Positions 24,679 to 34,354 of a stretch of 64,000 bases of DNA are shown here, piece by piece. A program made the translations under genes and the position numbers. Numbering within the stretch: the first letter of the stretch is position 1; every line of letters begins with the position of its first letter. Source of the stretch: Salinibacter altiplanensis (GTDB lineage: Bacteria > Bacteroidota > Rhodothermia > Rhodothermales > Salinibacteraceae); contig NZ_NCQY01000010.1 in assembly GCF_002894645.1 (NCBI RefSeq), positions 1 through 64,000 on the forward strand. The letters run 5' to 3'. The notes beneath the pieces are model-generated. The model ran no database searches. It was given only the letters and a program-made list of their open reading frames with translations, and was not told the DNA's origin.

Positions 24679-25605
24679 CTAGCGCTGACGAAGCGTGGCC
24701 CCGAGGACCTTCAGCATGTCGACGGTGGGCGCAACGTCATGGGTCCGCACAATGGTTGCCCCTCGGGCCACGGCGGCGGCTGTGGCCCCAAGCGACCCGA
24801 AGAGCCGCTCGTCGACGGGGGCAGGGGTATCGGACGTGCCCAGGGCCGCACCGATCGTGCTCTTGCGGGAGACGCCCACAAGCACGGGGCAGTTGAGCGT
24901 CAGGAGCTCGTCGATCTCGTTCAGCAGGCGAAAGTTCTCAGCGTCGGACTTGCCGAAGCCGAAGCCCGGATCGATGATGATCTGTTCTACCCCCGCCTGC
25001 TCCGCCGTCTCCACCGTCCGGGCCAGCCCATCGCGCACCTGAGCCGTCACGTCGTCGTATTCCCGGGGCCGCGTGAGATCGCCCGGCTCGCCCACCGAGT
25101 GCATGAGCATGAGAGGCGCCTTCCAGTCGGCCGCGGCCTCGGCCATCTCGGGATCGTGCCGGAGGCCGGTGACATCATTCACGATGTCCGCCCCCGCAGC
25201 GAGAGACGCCCGGGCCACGTCCGGCTTGTAGGTGTCGACGGACACCACCGCCTCGGGAAACCGGTCCGTGAGGGCGTCGATAATGGGCACCACCCGATCG
25301 CGCTCGTCCTCTTTCGAGACCGGATCCGCCCCGGGCCGGGTCGACTCGCCCCCTACGTCGATGATCGAGGCCCCTTCACTCAACATCTCGGCGGCCCGTG
25401 ACACGGCCTTCTCGACGGTTACGTACTGACCCCCGTCGGAAAAGGAGTCAGGGGTCACGTTCAGGATTCCCATCACGTGGGCCCCCTCGGCGTCTGGACT
25501 GCCGGGCCGGCAGTCGAGCGTGTAGTCGTCCCCGCGGAGCACAAACCGGTCGACGGGGAAGGCATCGGGGGCTAGCGATGACGTTGAGCGCGACGTGCGA
25601 GGCAT
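24679..25605 (-). CDS. folP: Dihydropteroate synthase
   Basis: A 308-residue TIM-barrel enzyme that joins p-aminobenzoate to dihydropterin pyrophosphate in folate synthesis. Motifs are MGILNVTPDSFSDGG (first DHPS signature), IIDVGGESTRPGA (second), VSVDTYKPDVARASLAAGAD, IIIDPGFGFGKS and VGVSRKSTIGAALG, the site that binds pterin and sulfonamides. The first 50 residues are an ordinary extension. The ATG at 25605 is the most reasonable start. It is the first gene of the folP-cdaA-pcm run and divergent from the GH3 gene. Confidence 0.95.
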   Translation of the reverse strand: MPRTSRSTSSLAPDAFPVDRFVLRGDDYTLDCRPGSPDAEGAHVMGILNVTPDSFSDGGQYVTVEKAVSRAAEMLSEGASIIDVGGESTRPGADPVSKEDERDRVVPIIDALTDRFPEAVVSVDTYKPDVARASLAAGADIVNDVTGLRHDPEMAEAAADWKAPLMLMHSVGEPGDLTRPREYDDVTAQVRDGLARTVETAEQAGVEQIIIDPGFGFGKSDAENFRLLNEIDELLTLNCPVLVGVSRKSTIGAALGTSDTPAPVDERLFGSLGATAAAVARGATIVRTHDVAPTVDMLKVLGATLRQR

Positions 25606-25793
25606 GGGGATGGTGCGCGTTTTAAGAAGTGGCGATGCACAAACACTTGCCGGGGCAAGGTATACACAGAGCGCTGTCGGAACGAGATCCATCGCCCGTT
25701 TTTGTGGAAACTTTCCGGCCGTTCCGTGTATCCTACGGCACGTTCCACGAAGCGGCCCACACGACCTGCTTTTTCGTCGCCTGCTTTTTGTCG

Positions 25794-27335
25794 ATGGACG
25801 ACATTGTACGTTCTGCCCTGCAATGGATGGGTCCCCTCCGACGGGTTCAGGAGTTCACGTCTCGCCCCGTTGCCACTCAGCGATCGCTGCTTCGTCGCCT
25901 GCTCCAGCGGGCCGCCGACACTGAATGGGGACGCCGGTTCGATTTTTCCGAGATCGCCGACGCATCCAACGTCGTGCAGGCCTACCAGGAGCGCGTGCCG
26001 CTGCACACCTACGCGGACATCGCGGACGACGCGGAGCGGGTTCGGCGGGGCGCCGCCGACGTGATGTGGCCCGGGACCATTACCAACTTCGCCGTGTCCA
26101 GCGGCACCGTCTCCGACGGCAAGGTGATCCCCATCAGCGACGAGACGATCGACCACAACCGATCGTTCAGCGTGGGCACCGGCATAAACTACCTCAAGGA
26201 GAGCCTCGACCCCGGCTTTCTGGGGGGACGTCACCTTACCCTGCCGGGGCGGGTGGAGGAAGATCCCAACTACCCGGGCACGAAGGCGGGCGAGATCAGT
26301 GGCATCCTCGCGGAGAACGCCCCCGGCTTCTTCCGTGCCCTCTTCCAGGCCGTTCCGAATGAAGTGACCTTTCTCCCCAGTTGGGAAGAAAAGCTGCGGG
26401 CCGTTGCCGAGCGGACGGTCGACAAGGACATTCGTCTTCTCGTAATGGTGCCCACCTGGGCCCTCAACCTGTTCGACCTGCTAATCGACCTGCACAACGA
26501 GCGACACGACGACACCGCCACGACCGTGGGGGAGGTATGGCCGAACCTGCAGGTGTTCATCTCGGGCGGAGTCGCCCTTCGATCGTACCGCGACCTGATC
26601 GCGGAAAAGGTGGGGCACGACCTCGACTTCGTCGAGACCTACGGCGCCTCCGAGGGCTTCTTCTCTTTTCAGAACGAGCTGGACGACCCTTCGATGCTGT
26701 TGCATCTCGACAATGGGGTCTTCTACGAGTTTGTGCCGCTCGACGAGCGGGGCACCGACAATCCGACCCGCTGTACAATTGCCGACGTGGAGCCGGGCGT
26801 GCGCTACTCCCTGCACGTCACCTCCTGCAGCGGGCTTTGGGCCTACGAGGTAGGCGACGTCCTCCGGTTCACGCAGACCTTCCCGCACAAGATTACCGTT
26901 GCGGGCCGCACGAGCGATATGATCGACGAGTACGGGGAGGCCATCTATGGAGACGAGGTTCGTGCCGCCCTGCGGAAAGCCTGCGAGGCGACCGGGGCAC
27001 ACGTCTCCGACTACCACGTGGCCCCGCGCTCCGCGACGAATGACACACAGCCCGGGCACGAGTGGCTCATCGAGTTCGAGCACGCCCCGGACGCCCTGAC
27101 GGCCTTCGAGCAGGCCCTCGACGAGCACCTGCAGGAGGTCAATCGACACTACTACATTCGCCGCGAGGGCGAGGCGCTGGACGGCCCGGACGTGTCGGCC
27201 CTTCCGGAGGGAACGTTCTATCACTGGCTCCAGGCAACCAACGACGACATCAGCGGACAAACAAAGGTCCCACGCATGAGCGACACCCGCGAGGTGGCCG
27301 ATGGCGTACTCAAAGCCGCTGAGCAGGATCTATGA
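25794..27335 (+). CDS. GH3 auxin-responsive-promoter family protein
   Basis: A 513-residue bacterial member of the GH3 family of acyl-adenylating enzymes (ANL superfamily). The N-terminal part (QRSLLRRLLQRAADTEWGRR, then FAVSSGTVSDGKVIPISDET) carries the phosphate-binding SSGT loop; ETYGASEGFF is the adenylate-binding YxASE motif, and AYEVGDVLRFT is the GD motif. Plant GH3 enzymes couple hormones to amino acids, but bacterial substrates are unknown. The ATG at 25794 is well placed; an open frame from 25629 precedes it. It is followed by the primary sigma factor. Confidence 0.9.
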   Translation: MDDIVRSALQWMGPLRRVQEFTSRPVATQRSLLRRLLQRAADTEWGRRFDFSEIADASNVVQAYQERVPLHTYADIADDAERVRRGAADVMWPGTITNFAVSSGTVSDGKVIPISDETIDHNRSFSVGTGINYLKESLDPGFLGGRHLTLPGRVEEDPNYPGTKAGEISGILAENAPGFFRALFQAVPNEVTFLPSWEEKLRAVAERTVDKDIRLLVMVPTWALNLFDLLIDLHNERHDDTATTVGEVWPNLQVFISGGVALRSYRDLIAEKVGHDLDFVETYGASEGFFSFQNELDDPSMLLHLDNGVFYEFVPLDERGTDNPTRCTIADVEPGVRYSLHVTSCSGLWAYEVGDVLRFTQTFPHKITVAGRTSDMIDEYGEAIYGDEVRAALRKACEATGAHVSDYHVAPRSATNDTQPGHEWLIEFEHAPDALTAFEQALDEHLQEVNRHYYIRREGEALDGPDVSALPEGTFYHWLQATNDDISGQTKVPRMSDTREVADGVLKAAEQDL

Positions 27336-27572
27336 GAACGTTCCCCCGAGGATTTCCCCGCCGCTAGCGCTGGAACAACCGGTCACGTGACTCGTGATGA
27401 CTTCGCGGAATGCGGATCGGATCCTCCACAGACTCGGTCTCGGTTGAGCTTCGGCACTTTCTAACCCTGGTTGAGAGCGTCCGTGTCCCCGGGAGGCCCG
27501 CACCCGGTCCCGGGACGTGTCGTCCGCTCCATCACTGTCACCGCTCATCACCCACAAACCCGACAGGACCAT

Positions 27573-28412
27573 ATGCAAGTTTCTCGCGAACAACGCATGC
27601 TAGACCAATACCTCCAGGAGATCGGGAAAATCGATCTTCTGGAGCCGGAGGAGGAGGTCGAGCTGGCGCGACGCATCGAGGATGGTGACGAGGAGGCCCT
27701 TCACAAGCTCTGTCGCTCCAACCTCCGCTTCGTCGTGTCGGTCGCGAAGAAGTATCAGGGACAGGGCCTGTCACTGGCCGACCTCATCAACGAGGGAAAC
27801 TACGGCCTCATCAAGGCCGCCAAGCGGTTCGACGAAACCCGTGGGTTCAAGTTTATCTCCTACGCCGTCTGGTGGATTCGGCAGGCCATCCTTCAGGCCC
27901 TCGCCGAGCAGAGCCGCGTGGTGCGTCTTCCCCTCAACCGCATCGGCACCATCTCGAAGATCCGGAAGGCCAGCGCCCGCCTGCAACAGGACCTCGACCG
28001 CAAGCCCAACATCGAGGAGCTGGCCGAGGAGCTTGAGATCGATGTCCAAAAGGTGCGCGAGGCGATGAAGCACACCAGTCGCCACCTGTCGATGGACGCT
28101 CCCTTCAATGAGGAGGACGACAACAGCCTCCTCGACGTGCTGCCGGACGAGGACAACGACTCGCCGGACGAGGAGATGCTCTCCGAGTCGGTCAAGATCG
28201 ACATCGAGCGCGCGCTCAGCGCCCTGCACGACCGCGAGGCCGAGATCACACGCCTGTACTTCGGCATTGGGCGCGAGCACCCGCTTACCCTCGAAGAGAT
28301 TGGCAAACGCTTCGACCTGACCCGGGAGCGGGTCCGCCAGATCAAGGAGAAGGCCCTCCGGAAGCTCCGCCAGCGCCACAGCCGCCAAGACCTCCAGCCC
28401 CACACTGACTAG
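27573..28412 (+). CDS. rpoD: Primary RNA polymerase sigma factor (sigma-70, RpoD/SigA)
   Basis: A 279-residue sigma-70 factor of the short Bacteroidota type that lacks region 1.1. Region 1.2 is [20 protein letters not shown]; region 2 has [20 protein letters not shown], then [20 protein letters not shown] and [20 protein letters not shown] (2.3-2.4). Region 3 follows, and region 4.2 is [20 protein letters not shown]. These lineages use it to read promoters with a distinct -7 element. The ATG at 27573 begins the family sequence. A strong intrinsic terminator lies 60 bp after the stop. Confidence 0.95.
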   Translation: MQVSREQRMLDQYLQEIGKIDLLEPEEEVELARRIEDGDEEALHKLCRSNLRFVVSVAKKYQGQGLSLADLINEGNYGLIKAAKRFDETRGFKFISYAVWWIRQAILQALAEQSRVVRLPLNRIGTISKIRKASARLQQDLDRKPNIEELAEELEIDVQKVREAMKHTSRHLSMDAPFNEEDDNSLLDVLPDEDNDSPDEEMLSESVKIDIERALSALHDREAEITRLYFGIGREHPLTLEEIGKRFDLTRERVRQIKEKALRKLRQRHSRQDLQPHTD

Positions 28413-28474
28413 TACTGATACTGATTGGTACTGACACGGCCCCGTCTCCCGATTCATCCTTGTGATGAACGACC

Positions 28475-28513
28475 CGGGCGCGTCTCGACTCCTGTCGGGG
28501 CGCGCCCGTTTTC
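28475..28513 (+). terminator. Intrinsic terminator after rpoD
   Basis: CGGGCGCG at 28475-28482 pairs perfectly with CGCGCCCG at 28501-28508, with an extra inner pairing of TCGAC with GTCGG. TTTT follows directly at 28509-28512. This is the clearest Rho-independent terminator in the window. Confidence 0.85.
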
Positions 28514-28570
28514 GTTGGGAGCCATCGTGCAGGAACGATTGGCACTGACCGAGCTGCCCACCGTCTGTCC

Positions 28571-29308
28571 ATGTCCATTTCATCACTTGCCCCTCGCTGC
28601 GTCCTCCAAGCCACGGCCCAGAATCGAGTGGTCCTGGGATACGCGGTGGATCCGGACCGGGTGGCGCCTCTTCTGCCAGACGGTCTCGTCCCCGCACGGC
28701 ACGAGGGAACAACATACGTCAGTCTCGTGGGGGTCGAACTCGCAGACGTTCGGGGGCTCGGCCTCGCAGTCCCTGGCGTTCAGCGGGTGCCGGCGGTGGA
28801 GCTTCGGATTCACGTACGCCCCGCGGAGGCCTCGTCGGGCCTCGTGGGCACCTGGACGGCCCAGGCGCACGTGTCGCGGCGTCTCGTCGCGTGGGGCGCC
28901 CGCCGGCTGTACGGCGAAACGATAGCGGTAACGTCCATGCAACCCATACGGCGAGAGCACGCCGACCACGTGGAGGTCACGTATCGCTTCGACTGGCGAG
29001 GCCGAGAACAGCGCATCCGGGTGCGGGGCGAACGCGCCCCCGTCCCACCGCCCCCTGACGCCCGCGCCCACATCTTGCTTAGCCCCGACTGGCGCTTTGG
29101 CACTGCCCGGGACGGTACACTGCTCCAGGCCCGCATCAAGCGTCCCGCAACACCCGTCCACCGCGTACAGGAGCACCACGTGACCGTACAGTGGCCCGCC
29201 GTTTACGGCGACCTCGGCCAGCTTCTTGCCAACCGCTCTCCCACTCTCGTCCTGTTGTCGTCCAGCGCACCGGTGACGCTACACTGGCGCACACGGGGGC
29301 AGGGATAG
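28571..29308 (+). CDS. DUF2071 family protein
   Basis: A 245-residue protein of the DUF2071 (YqjF-like) group, related to acetoacetate decarboxylase folds. It has the expected N-terminal region (NRVVLGYAVDPDRVAPLLPD, then TYVSLVGVELADVRGLGLAV and VPAVELRIHVRP), a central region with RRLYGETIAV, and a C-terminal DWRFGTARDGTL. Function unknown. No signal peptide is evident. It follows rpoD beyond the terminator and is probably transcribed alone. Confidence 0.82.
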   Translation: MSISSLAPRCVLQATAQNRVVLGYAVDPDRVAPLLPDGLVPARHEGTTYVSLVGVELADVRGLGLAVPGVQRVPAVELRIHVRPAEASSGLVGTWTAQAHVSRRLVAWGARRLYGETIAVTSMQPIRREHADHVEVTYRFDWRGREQRIRVRGERAPVPPPPDARAHILLSPDWRFGTARDGTLLQARIKRPATPVHRVQEHHVTVQWPAVYGDLGQLLANRSPTLVLLSSSAPVTLHWRTRGQG

Positions 29309-29490
29309 ACCGCTCCTATTGCATTTTGCCCCCCGCGTTAATACACTTTTTACGTAGAGAATCCACATTGGTGCTCCGACGGCCCCTCACATGCTCCGTC
29401 CAGGCGTCGATGCACAGGCCTTTCGGGAGCGCTTCCGGCTGCGCTTCTGCACCATGTCGCTCGTCCCTCATCTTCTCTCGTCTTCGGTTC

Positions 29491-30999
29491 ATGCCCTCAT
29501 TTCTCCCCCTCCGGTTCCTCTCTGCCGTTCTTGCCCTCCTCGTGGTCGTCGGCCTGGGGAGCACCCCCCACACGCTGGCACAAGGGTTTGGCGTCTACGA
29601 ACAGAGCTCGTGCGTGATGGCGCGGGCCGGCGCAACCGTGGCGGACGGCTGCGGCGACGGGTCCTCCATCTACTTCAACCCGGCCCATCTTGCAGGGGCC
29701 GACGGGGTTACCGCATCGGTCGGCGCCACGCTCATCGACGTCGGCGGCGACTTTACGTACGATCCCGGCACGCCCCGAGCCACGACGCAGGAGGAGGTGG
29801 ACCTAGAAAACGACGTCATTCCCGTGCCGCACGCCTATCTCACCTACGGCCTGACCGAGAAGATCGGCCTCGGCCTCGGCACGTACGTCCCCTACGGACT
29901 GGAAACGCAGTGGCCGACCCAGCTGTCGGACGGGGCTGTGTTCGACGGCGCGTTCGAAGGCTTCGACAACCAACTGCAGTCGTTCTACGTCCAGCCCTCC
30001 ATTGCCTACCAGGTCACACCGAAGCTGAAGATCGGGGGAGGGCCCGTCTTCGTGGTTTCGTCCGTCGAGCTCAACCAGTTCCAGGACTTGTCGCAGACGG
30101 AAACGCCCGGCGGAGGCCCTACCTTTGGTCAACTCGGCGTGCCCTTCCACACGGCCTTCGCCCGCACGAAACTGGACGCCGACAATGAGTTTGGGATTGG
30201 GGGCAACATTGGGCTGTCGTACGAGGCGACCGACCGCATCAAGGTCGGACTCCGCTATACTACACCCGTTACTGTGGAATACGAGGGCGAAGCGACGTTT
30301 GAGCAGGTTGAGACCGGACTCGTCTTTCCCAGCAGTAGTCCACTGGCACGTGATCTTCCGACGGACGGAAATCAAGACGGAAATCCAGATCCTACCCCAG
30401 CCGACTTGCTACTTGCCAGCCAGTTTGGCGGCAACGGGGTCCTCGAGCAGTTCAGCAACCAGGCCGATGAAGGGGGCGCACTGAACAGCCAGTCCGTCGA
30501 GACCGAAATCACCTTCCCGATGCAGCTCGTGGCCGGCGTCAGCGTCCAGGCGACCGACAGACTGCTGCTCCTGGCCGACTACCAGTTCACCGGCTGGTCG
30601 AGCTTCGACGAGCTTCCGCTCGAGTTCGGGCGTCTGGAGGACGATGCTCGCATCGAAGACTACGAGGACACGCACGCAGTCCGAGTGGGAGCCGAGTACG
30701 ACCTCCTCGATCCGCTTACCGCTCGGGTCGGCTACCTGTTCAACACGGACGCCGTCCCGGACAAAACGGTGACGCCCTTGCTTCCGGAATCTGAACGGAA
30801 CCAGTTCACAGTTGGCCTCGGCTGGCACGCCACCGACACGGTGGAGCTCAACATATCGTATCAGCGGCTTGAGCAGAACGACCGACGAGGCCGCGTGCGC
30901 GGAGCTCGACCGGGGGAAGAGCTCTCGACCGATCTCAACCAGGGGCTCTTTAGCTTCAACGCGAACCTCATCGGCGCAACCTTTACTTTGCACCTGTAA
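29491..30999 (+). CDS. FadL/OmpP1-family outer-membrane protein
   Basis: A 502-residue beta-barrel precursor. The signal peptide ends after HTLA and the mature protein starts QGFGVYEQSS, the usual FadL start. The hatch-like N-terminal region (VMARAGATVADGCGDGSSIY, then FNPAHLAG) is diagnostic. Many amphipathic strands follow, ending with TFTLHL, a hydrophobic C-terminal residue typical of outer-membrane barrels. It probably imports hydrophobic molecules such as fatty acids. The SGNH lipoprotein gene follows 6 bp later, so the two form an operon. The ATG at 29491 begins at the signal peptide. Confidence 0.9.
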   Translation: MPSFLPLRFLSAVLALLVVVGLGSTPHTLAQGFGVYEQSSCVMARAGATVADGCGDGSSIYFNPAHLAGADGVTASVGATLIDVGGDFTYDPGTPRATTQEEVDLENDVIPVPHAYLTYGLTEKIGLGLGTYVPYGLETQWPTQLSDGAVFDGAFEGFDNQLQSFYVQPSIAYQVTPKLKIGGGPVFVVSSVELNQFQDLSQTETPGGGPTFGQLGVPFHTAFARTKLDADNEFGIGGNIGLSYEATDRIKVGLRYTTPVTVEYEGEATFEQVETGLVFPSSSPLARDLPTDGNQDGNPDPTPADLLLASQFGGNGVLEQFSNQADEGGALNSQSVETEITFPMQLVAGVSVQATDRLLLLADYQFTGWSSFDELPLEFGRLEDDARIEDYEDTHAVRVGAEYDLLDPLTARVGYLFNTDAVPDKTVTPLLPESERNQFTVGLGWHATDTVELNISYQRLEQNDRRGRVRGARPGEELSTDLNQGLFSFNANLIGATFTLHL

Positions 31000-31005
31000 A
31001 AACCC

Positions 31006-32250
31006 ATGAATCACTCCAGCACATTTCGTTCCGCCCCGGCGGGGCTCCTGGTCCTGTTGGCTTCGGTCTTGCTCCTTGTGGGGTGTGACGACGAGTCGAT
31101 CATAGCACCGGACACCGAGAACGAACTGTTCACGAACTACGTGGCCCTCGGCAACAGCATCACGGCGGGGTTCCAGTCGGGCGGGATCAACGTGCAGACC
31201 CAGTCGGAGTCGTACGCAGTGCTTCTCGCCGAGCAGATGGGAACTCCTTTCGGCATTCCAGCACTTAATCCACCGGGGTGTCCTCCCCCTCTGCAGTCGA
31301 TTCCACCGCAGCCTCCCGACACGCAGTGTGGACTGCGATCAGGGAAAACCTCGCAAGTTAAAAACGTAGCCGTCCCAGGAGCCGCACTATTTGATGTCCT
31401 CTCCAATGAGGATCCCAATGGTCCTGACCTACCCCCGGGACCGAACCAACTCACTCAGTTTGTTCTTGGAGGACGAACTCAGATACAGGCTGCCCTGGAT
31501 GCCAATCCAACCTTTGCGACGGCCTGGATCGGCAACAACGATGTGCTGGGGGCGGCAAATGCTGGAAGCGTCGACCTAGCCACTTCCCCCACCGACTTCG
31601 AAGCACGCTATCGTGCAATTGCTGATAGCCTCAACGCTGCAGAGTCACTGCAAGGCGCCGTCCTGGTTGGAGTCGCTGACGTAACTGCCGTCCCTGGAAT
31701 CTTTCCCGGTCAGGTGTACTTAGGGCTTGCCCAACAGGCCGGAGATCAGCTTCCAGGCAACTTCAGTGTATCATCAACGTGCGCACCGAATGACCAAGGA
31801 GGCCAGGGCTCGACCAATCAGCTTTCGTTTCTCTTTGCTCTCGACCTCATCAATCAGGCGCGCCAGAATCCGAATGGACAGTTTACCCTGAGTTGTCTCA
31901 ATGACGATCCGGGTGTCTTGACGCCGGGCGAATTAGACGCATTGTCGAGCCGTACGACCGCCTACAACAACATTATCTCGTCCATTGCAGACGAGAACGG
32001 GTGGGGGTTCTATGATCCGAACGGTGATTTTGAGGCTCTCGAAGAGGCAGGCGAAATTCCTCAAGTACCGGACTTTGAGTCCAACCAGCCCTTCGGCCAG
32101 TTCTTCAGTCTCGACGGCATCCACCCAAGCGCCTCCACCCACAGGGTGGTCGCTGACCAACTCGTTCCGGTAATCAACCAGACCTACGACGACGCAGACC
32201 TGTCGCGCTTGGAGAATGTGCCTCCGCTACCGGCCAGGAACGACCAGTAG
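31006..32250 (+). CDS. SGNH/GDSL-type hydrolase lipoprotein
   Basis: A 414-residue lipoprotein with signal peptide and lipobox LLVGC (Cys27). The SGNH blocks are visible: YVALGNSITAGFQSG (block I, Ser nucleophile in GNS), AWIGNNDVLGA (block III, Asn) and SLDGIHPSASTHRVV (block V, Asp and His). The fold probably acts on esters of lipids or polysaccharides; the substrate is unknown. It is anchored to a membrane through its acylated Cys. It shares an operon with the FadL-like porin, suggesting joint uptake and cleavage of a lipid-type substrate; that is inference. Confidence 0.88.
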   Translation: MNHSSTFRSAPAGLLVLLASVLLLVGCDDESIIAPDTENELFTNYVALGNSITAGFQSGGINVQTQSESYAVLLAEQMGTPFGIPALNPPGCPPPLQSIPPQPPDTQCGLRSGKTSQVKNVAVPGAALFDVLSNEDPNGPDLPPGPNQLTQFVLGGRTQIQAALDANPTFATAWIGNNDVLGAANAGSVDLATSPTDFEARYRAIADSLNAAESLQGAVLVGVADVTAVPGIFPGQVYLGLAQQAGDQLPGNFSVSSTCAPNDQGGQGSTNQLSFLFALDLINQARQNPNGQFTLSCLNDDPGVLTPGELDALSSRTTAYNNIISSIADENGWGFYDPNGDFEALEEAGEIPQVPDFESNQPFGQFFSLDGIHPSASTHRVVADQLVPVINQTYDDADLSRLENVPPLPARNDQ

Positions 32251-32296
32251 ACCAGTTTGGCCCAGCGTGGTCCTCTGCGCGTCGACTCGGCTTGAT

Positions 32297-33286
32297 TTAC
32301 GGTCGGGTTGAATCCGCGGCCGTCGTGTCCGCCGTCGGCGTACTGCCCTCGATCGTATCGGGAGCTGTCGGCGGCACCGTATCGGAAACTGGTTGGGGGG
32401 CCACAGTGGTATCGGACAACGGGATGGTGACCGGGGCCGACGTGGTGTCGGTCCTGCTCGTGTCGACGGCCTCGATCAGAATATTCCCGTTCTGGGTTCG
32501 AAGCTCGACGGTCGGGCCGCCGTCGCCCACCTGAGCGTCATAGCGTGCCCCGGCGTTGATGGGAGAAAACTGCTCAGAACCAAAGGAGAGCCCGCGGGTC
32601 CGAATGGTGCCCGCGTCCGTTTGGGCATCGACCTGAACCGCCGTCGCCGGCGGAAAGCGAAGACGAAGGTCCCCGTTCGCGGTCTCGATCAGGTGCGTTC
32701 CGTCCGCGGGAAGGGCGTGGAAGCCAACCTCCACGTCCCCGTTCTTGATTGCCACCTCTGCCGGCCCCGCGGCCCCCTGCACGGTGACATCGCCATGCGC
32801 GTGCGAAATGGTCAGCGCCCCCTCCACCCCGGCGATGCGGACCGGTCCGCTCAGCCGGTCGATACGAAGGGCCGTTCGACGCGGCACCTGCCCCTGCACG
32901 TCAACGGCGGCGGGGACGTCCTGATCGGCCGCCAGGGTGTAGGTGTACTCGGACGCAGAGCCGCTCTCCGTAATCGAGAGGCCCTCCAGCACGGCCTGTG
33001 CGTCGTCCCGCGAGTCGCCCCGTCCGCGCCGCACGAACGCGAGGTCCGTCGTCGACCGGTCGGCCCCCGTCAGACGCACCGTCCCCCGCATCCCCTCCAG
33101 CACGAGGGGGCGATCATTCGGGGCGACGGCCCGCGCCACCGTGTCGACGACCTCCACAGTGCCAAGCCGAAGCACTCCGTCGCTCGTGCGGGTCACCTCC
33201 GACTCTTGAGACCGTTGACACCCTGCCCCGAGCACTCCAATTCCGAGCACGCCGAGTACAAGGAGAATCGCCAGAAGTCGCTGCAT
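32297..33286 (-). CDS. Lipoprotein with DUF4097-like beta-helix domain
   Basis: A 329-residue lipoprotein. The signal peptide is MQRLLAILLVLGVLGIGVLG with lipobox LGAGC (Cys23). The central part consists of repeating short beta-strands (VRLTGADRSTTDLAFV, ALRIDRLSGPVRIAGVEGAL, DVTVQGAAGPAEVAIKNGDV, LIETANGDLRLRF), the pattern of DUF4097 adhesin-like domains. The tail is low-complexity Thr, Pro and Asp (DTTSAPVT onward). It is likely exposed at the cell envelope. Function unknown. The start at 33286 is fixed by the signal peptide. FtsX follows upstream on the same strand, 37 bp away. Confidence 0.8.
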   Translation of the reverse strand: MQRLLAILLVLGVLGIGVLGAGCQRSQESEVTRTSDGVLRLGTVEVVDTVARAVAPNDRPLVLEGMRGTVRLTGADRSTTDLAFVRRGRGDSRDDAQAVLEGLSITESGSASEYTYTLAADQDVPAAVDVQGQVPRRTALRIDRLSGPVRIAGVEGALTISHAHGDVTVQGAAGPAEVAIKNGDVEVGFHALPADGTHLIETANGDLRLRFPPATAVQVDAQTDAGTIRTRGLSFGSEQFSPINAGARYDAQVGDGGPTVELRTQNGNILIEAVDTSRTDTTSAPVTIPLSDTTVAPQPVSDTVPPTAPDTIEGSTPTADTTAADSTRP

Positions 33287-33323
33287 GGTACGTTCGGAAT
33301 TAGGAAGCCGAGCACGAATGTTC

Positions 33324-34214
33324 TCAGTGAAGCTCGATGTTTTGGATAAACCGGCGGGCGGCGAAGTACGACCCGAGCCATCCCAGCAGAACGCCCCCCC
33401 CGACAAGGCCCCCGAAGAGCAGCAGCTCCGTGTAGAGCGAGAGAGGGGCCCGGTCGATTTGCTGGAAAAACAGGCGGTAGAGCCCCCACACGACGCCTCC
33501 GGCAATCGTCCCCCCAGCGAACCCCTGCACGATCCCTTCGACGAGAAACGGGCGCCGCACGAAGCGGTCCGTGGCCCCCACCAGCTTCATTGTCCGAATG
33601 AGCAGCCGCCGGGCATAAATGGTGAGCCGGATCGTATTCGCCACGAGAAAGAGGGCCGCCAGGACGACAATGCCCCCCAGGGACAGCCCGACGGCGTTGA
33701 TGAGCTGCCGGTTCTGCGCCACCCGGGTGAGCAGGTCTCGGTTCAGCACGACCTCCTCCGCCCCCCGCCACTCTTTCATCATGTCCGCGGCCCGAGCCAT
33801 GCTGTCGGGATGGGCGTGGCTCGGGCTCATCTCGATCTTGATCGACGCGGGGAGAAACGTTGGGTCTTCAAAGGCAGAGGCTCCCTCCCCAAACTCCTCC
33901 CGAAAGACCCTGGCGGCCTCTTCGTGGGAAATAAACTCGGCCCGTGCCACGCCCGGCAGGGTCCGGACACGAGCGTGGAGGGCCTCTTCAATGTCCTCGG
34001 TGGCATCCTGCTCGATGAACAGCTCCATCTGACTGGCCTGCTCGCGCAACATGTCCGACACGACCGTAGCCTCGTACCCTACGATGCCGAACACGCCCAC
34101 GAGCACCAGGGCCACCGCGATGGCGCTCGTGGACGCCACGGCCGAAAACGTGGCGCGCTGAAGGTTGGCAACGCCTTCCCGGATGACGTACGGCAGCACA
34201 ACGAGACGGGTCAA
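33324..34214 (-). CDS. ftsX: Cell-division protein FtsX
   Basis: A 296-residue membrane protein of standard FtsX layout: one N-terminal helix (AIAVALVLVGVFGIVGYEAT), an extracytoplasmic domain (about residues 50-165, with MELFIEQDATEDIEEALHAR and VARAEFISHEEAARVFREEF), then three membrane helices with VGLSLGGIVVLAALFLVANT, RTMKLVGATDRFVRRPFLVE and LLLFGGLVGGGVLLGWLGSY. FtsX pairs with the FtsE ATPase to drive peptidoglycan hydrolases during division. FtsE is not in this window. The same-strand neighbour downstream is the DUF4097-like lipoprotein. Confidence 0.93.
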   Translation of the reverse strand: MTRLVVLPYVIREGVANLQRATFSAVASTSAIAVALVLVGVFGIVGYEATVVSDMLREQASQMELFIEQDATEDIEEALHARVRTLPGVARAEFISHEEAARVFREEFGEGASAFEDPTFLPASIKIEMSPSHAHPDSMARAADMMKEWRGAEEVVLNRDLLTRVAQNRQLINAVGLSLGGIVVLAALFLVANTIRLTIYARRLLIRTMKLVGATDRFVRRPFLVEGIVQGFAGGTIAGGVVWGLYRLFFQQIDRAPLSLYTELLLFGGLVGGGVLLGWLGSYFAARRFIQNIELH

Positions 34215-34354
34215 GTGGAAAGAAACGATTGTAACGGCAACCTACGAAGGCCGTGTCGGAAAGAACAAGCGGAATCGTGAGATGGAGTAAGACGGTGCCC
34301 GGGCTGCAGACCATTCCTCCTTCTCCGATTCCGAAGTCGTCGCCTGCAGGCTGC

